DNA from: Micromonospora alfalfae
Lineage (GTDB): Bacteria; Actinomycetota; Actinomycetes; Mycobacteriales; Micromonosporaceae
Length of the DNA stretch: 64,000 bases
Assembly: GCF_022230925.1 (NCBI RefSeq)
Contig: NZ_JAKKFH010000018.1
Coordinates: 122,629-186,628 of the forward strand
Direction of reading: 5' to 3'
Shown here: one piece after another, positions 63,015-64,000 of the stretch
How the letters are laid out: each line of letters opens with the position of its first letter
How positions within the stretch are numbered: the first letter of the stretch is position 1
The notes under the pieces: generated by a model
Told to the model about the DNA's origin: nothing
The model's input: only the letters and a program-made list of their open reading frames with translations
Databases searched by the model: none
Program-made: the position numbers and the translations under genes

Positions 63015-63932
63015 GTCGGCGGGTGGAGGTAGTTGTTGGCCGCGTCGGCGCAGCTCTTCGGGGAGCAGTTCGCGGAGTTGCTCGGGGAGGAACGGCAGGT
63101 CGAGCAGCGTCATCTTCAACTGGTTGCGCTCCTGGTAGCGCAACGGGTCGAAGCGGACCACCAGACCGGCATCGCGGCGGTACGAGATGTCCACCGTCCC
63201 CTCCGTGGCCGCGTCGCGGAACACCAACCCGTCCATCTCCACGACCACCGGCGACGAGTTGGGCTGCAGCTCCAACCGGATCTTCTCGTCCGGGGAGAGC
63301 ACCACCGCCCGGGAGATGCCGGCCATCGGCGCGGCGGGCGTGATCACCACCGAGTCCGCCGCCGGGGAGATCAGTGGACCACCGGCGGCGTAGCTGTACG
63401 CCGTCGAGCCGATCGGAGTGCTGACCACCACGGCGTCGCTGCGGTAGTAGCCGTACTGCTGGCCGTCGATGGCGAGCGTGACGCTGACGAAGCCGGCGCC
63501 CGGCTGACGCACCAACGCGATGTCGTTGAACGCCACCACGTCGTCGCCGCAGACGTCGCAGGCGAGGCAGGCGTGCGACTCGATGGTGAAATCCTTCGAC
63601 AGCAGCCGGCTCAGCGCTTCGGGCAACTCCGGCGGCTCGACTTCGACGAGAAACCCCAGACGACCCAGGTGTACGCCGAGTACCGGCTTGGGGTCGCCGA
63701 TGGCGGAGCGCAGCGCACCCAGCATGGTGCCGTCACCGCCGATGCTGATCAACGCGTCGGCGCGGGTCGCGACCTCACCCGCCGGCACCGGCTCGACGCC
63801 GGACGGGACACGGTGCTGGTCCTCCTCGCGCACCATCAGCGTCTTGTGGTGACGCGTCGCCCACCGCTCGATGATCCCGACCACCTCGGTGACATCCCGG
63901 GTGGGGTGCAGCACAAGTCCCAGCCCCGACAC
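63000..63932 (-). CDS. nadK: NAD kinase
   Basis: This 310-aa NAD kinase phosphorylates NAD to NADP. It has the ATP motif ISIGGDGTMLGA, then LGRLGFL, FNDIALVRQ and TPIGSTAYSYAAGGPLISP. GTG 63932 has GGTGAG 8 bases upstream. The Pro-rich C-terminus (QLPPPADPPPC) overlaps tandem repeats. In actinomycetes nadK is usually near tlyA and recN, consistent with the cut-off gene upstream. Confidence 0.93.
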   Translation of the reverse strand: MSGLGLVLHPTRDVTEVVGIIERWATRHHKTLMVREEDQHRVPSGVEPVPAGEVATRADALISIGGDGTMLGALRSAIGDPKPVLGVHLGRLGFLVEVEPPELPEALSRLLSKDFTIESHACLACDVCGDDVVAFNDIALVRQPGAGFVSVTLAIDGQQYGYYRSDAVVVSTPIGSTAYSYAAGGPLISPAADSVVITPAAPMAGISRAVVLSPDEKIRLELQPNSSPVVVEMDGLVFRDAATEGTVDISYRRDAGLVVRFDPLRYQERNQLKMTLLDLPFLPEQLRELLPEELRRRGQQLPPPADPPPC

Positions 63933-63941
63933 CCGTACAGC

Positions 63942-64000
63942 TCACCACATCAGCGGCGACCGTACCCCCCGTACACCGAAGGTGCGCCGACGGTCCGCGG
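63942..64000 (-). CDS. Possible C-terminus of upstream gene (window edge)
   Basis: One minus-strand frame at the right edge ends with TGA 63942-63944 and reads RRRTFGVRGVRSPLMW, 9 bases before the nadK start. A second frame ends at 63950. Either may be the tail of the gene upstream, often tlyA in this order. Only about 19 codons are visible, so assignment is weak. Confidence 0.3.
   Translation of the reverse strand, partial: ADRRRTFGVRGVRSPLMW

Overview
The window is very GC-rich, uses GTG and TTG starts freely, has tightly packed genes with many 4-base start/stop overlaps, and encodes actinobacterial hallmarks: a SARP/AfsR regulator, corynebacterial-type GlgM, a GlgE pathway and a HxlR/aldo-keto reductase pair. 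Gene content and style suggest a filamentous actinomycete of the Micromonosporaceae (Micromonospora-like). This is inferred from gene content only. I saw no rRNA, tRNA, CRISPR array, insertion sequence or prophage.

Layout. 1-5.9 kb: end of a membrane protein, a type II topoisomerase pair (ParE/ParC-like) and a SpoU/TrmH RNA methyltransferase. 6-10.4 kb: a secreted peptidoglycan-binding protein divergent from a 937-aa SARP-NB-ARC-TPR regulator, then an AlkB-like dioxygenase. 10.5-25.3 kb: a nonulosonic (pseudaminic) acid locus. A minus-strand operon pseB-pseC-(transferase-like)-(methyltransferase-like)-pseF-pseG is coupled by short overlaps or small gaps. PseH and PseI lie further on. Between them sits a plus-strand cassette of acyl carrier protein, AMP-dependent ligase, short-chain reductase and a phosphopantetheinyl-transferase-like protein. 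A family 2 glycosyltransferase and a membrane O-acyltransferase follow. 25.5-31.7 kb: small secreted or membrane proteins, a cyclic-di-AMP (ydaO-type) riboswitch leader before a secreted C39-like cysteine peptidase, a secreted endonuclease/exonuclease/phosphatase-fold protein and an alpha/beta hydrolase. 31.7-42 kb: a teichoic-acid-like region with two TagF-like polymerases, a TarI-SDR fusion, a TagGH-type ABC exporter, a TetR regulator and a large membrane protein.

42-50.7 kb: a two-component system next to an orphan TAXI solute-binding lipoprotein, YaaA, a polytopic membrane protein and an App1-type phosphatase. 50.7-62.9 kb: alpha-glucan metabolism (glgB, glgE, glgM/glgA, glgC, pgm) interrupted by an inositol-phosphate-synthase homologue, a tandem crcB pair and the HxlR/aldo-keto reductase pair. 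63-64 kb: NAD kinase and the tail of another gene.

Together the centre of the window looks like a cell-envelope island. It would make CMP-pseudaminic acid, possibly with an acyl-carrier-dependent N-acyl group, and make and export a phosphodiester or nonulosonate wall polymer. Its 5' leaders and promoter regions carry candidate regulatory signals: the c-di-AMP riboswitch, a TetR operator dyad, recurring GTTAAC sites and a leader peptide. The glycogen genes would run glucose-1-P to ADP-glucose (GlgC) to maltose-1-P (GlgM) to linear glucan (GlgE) to branched glucan (GlgB). Long perfect palindromes sit at many gene ends and several look like members of a dispersed intergenic repeat family.
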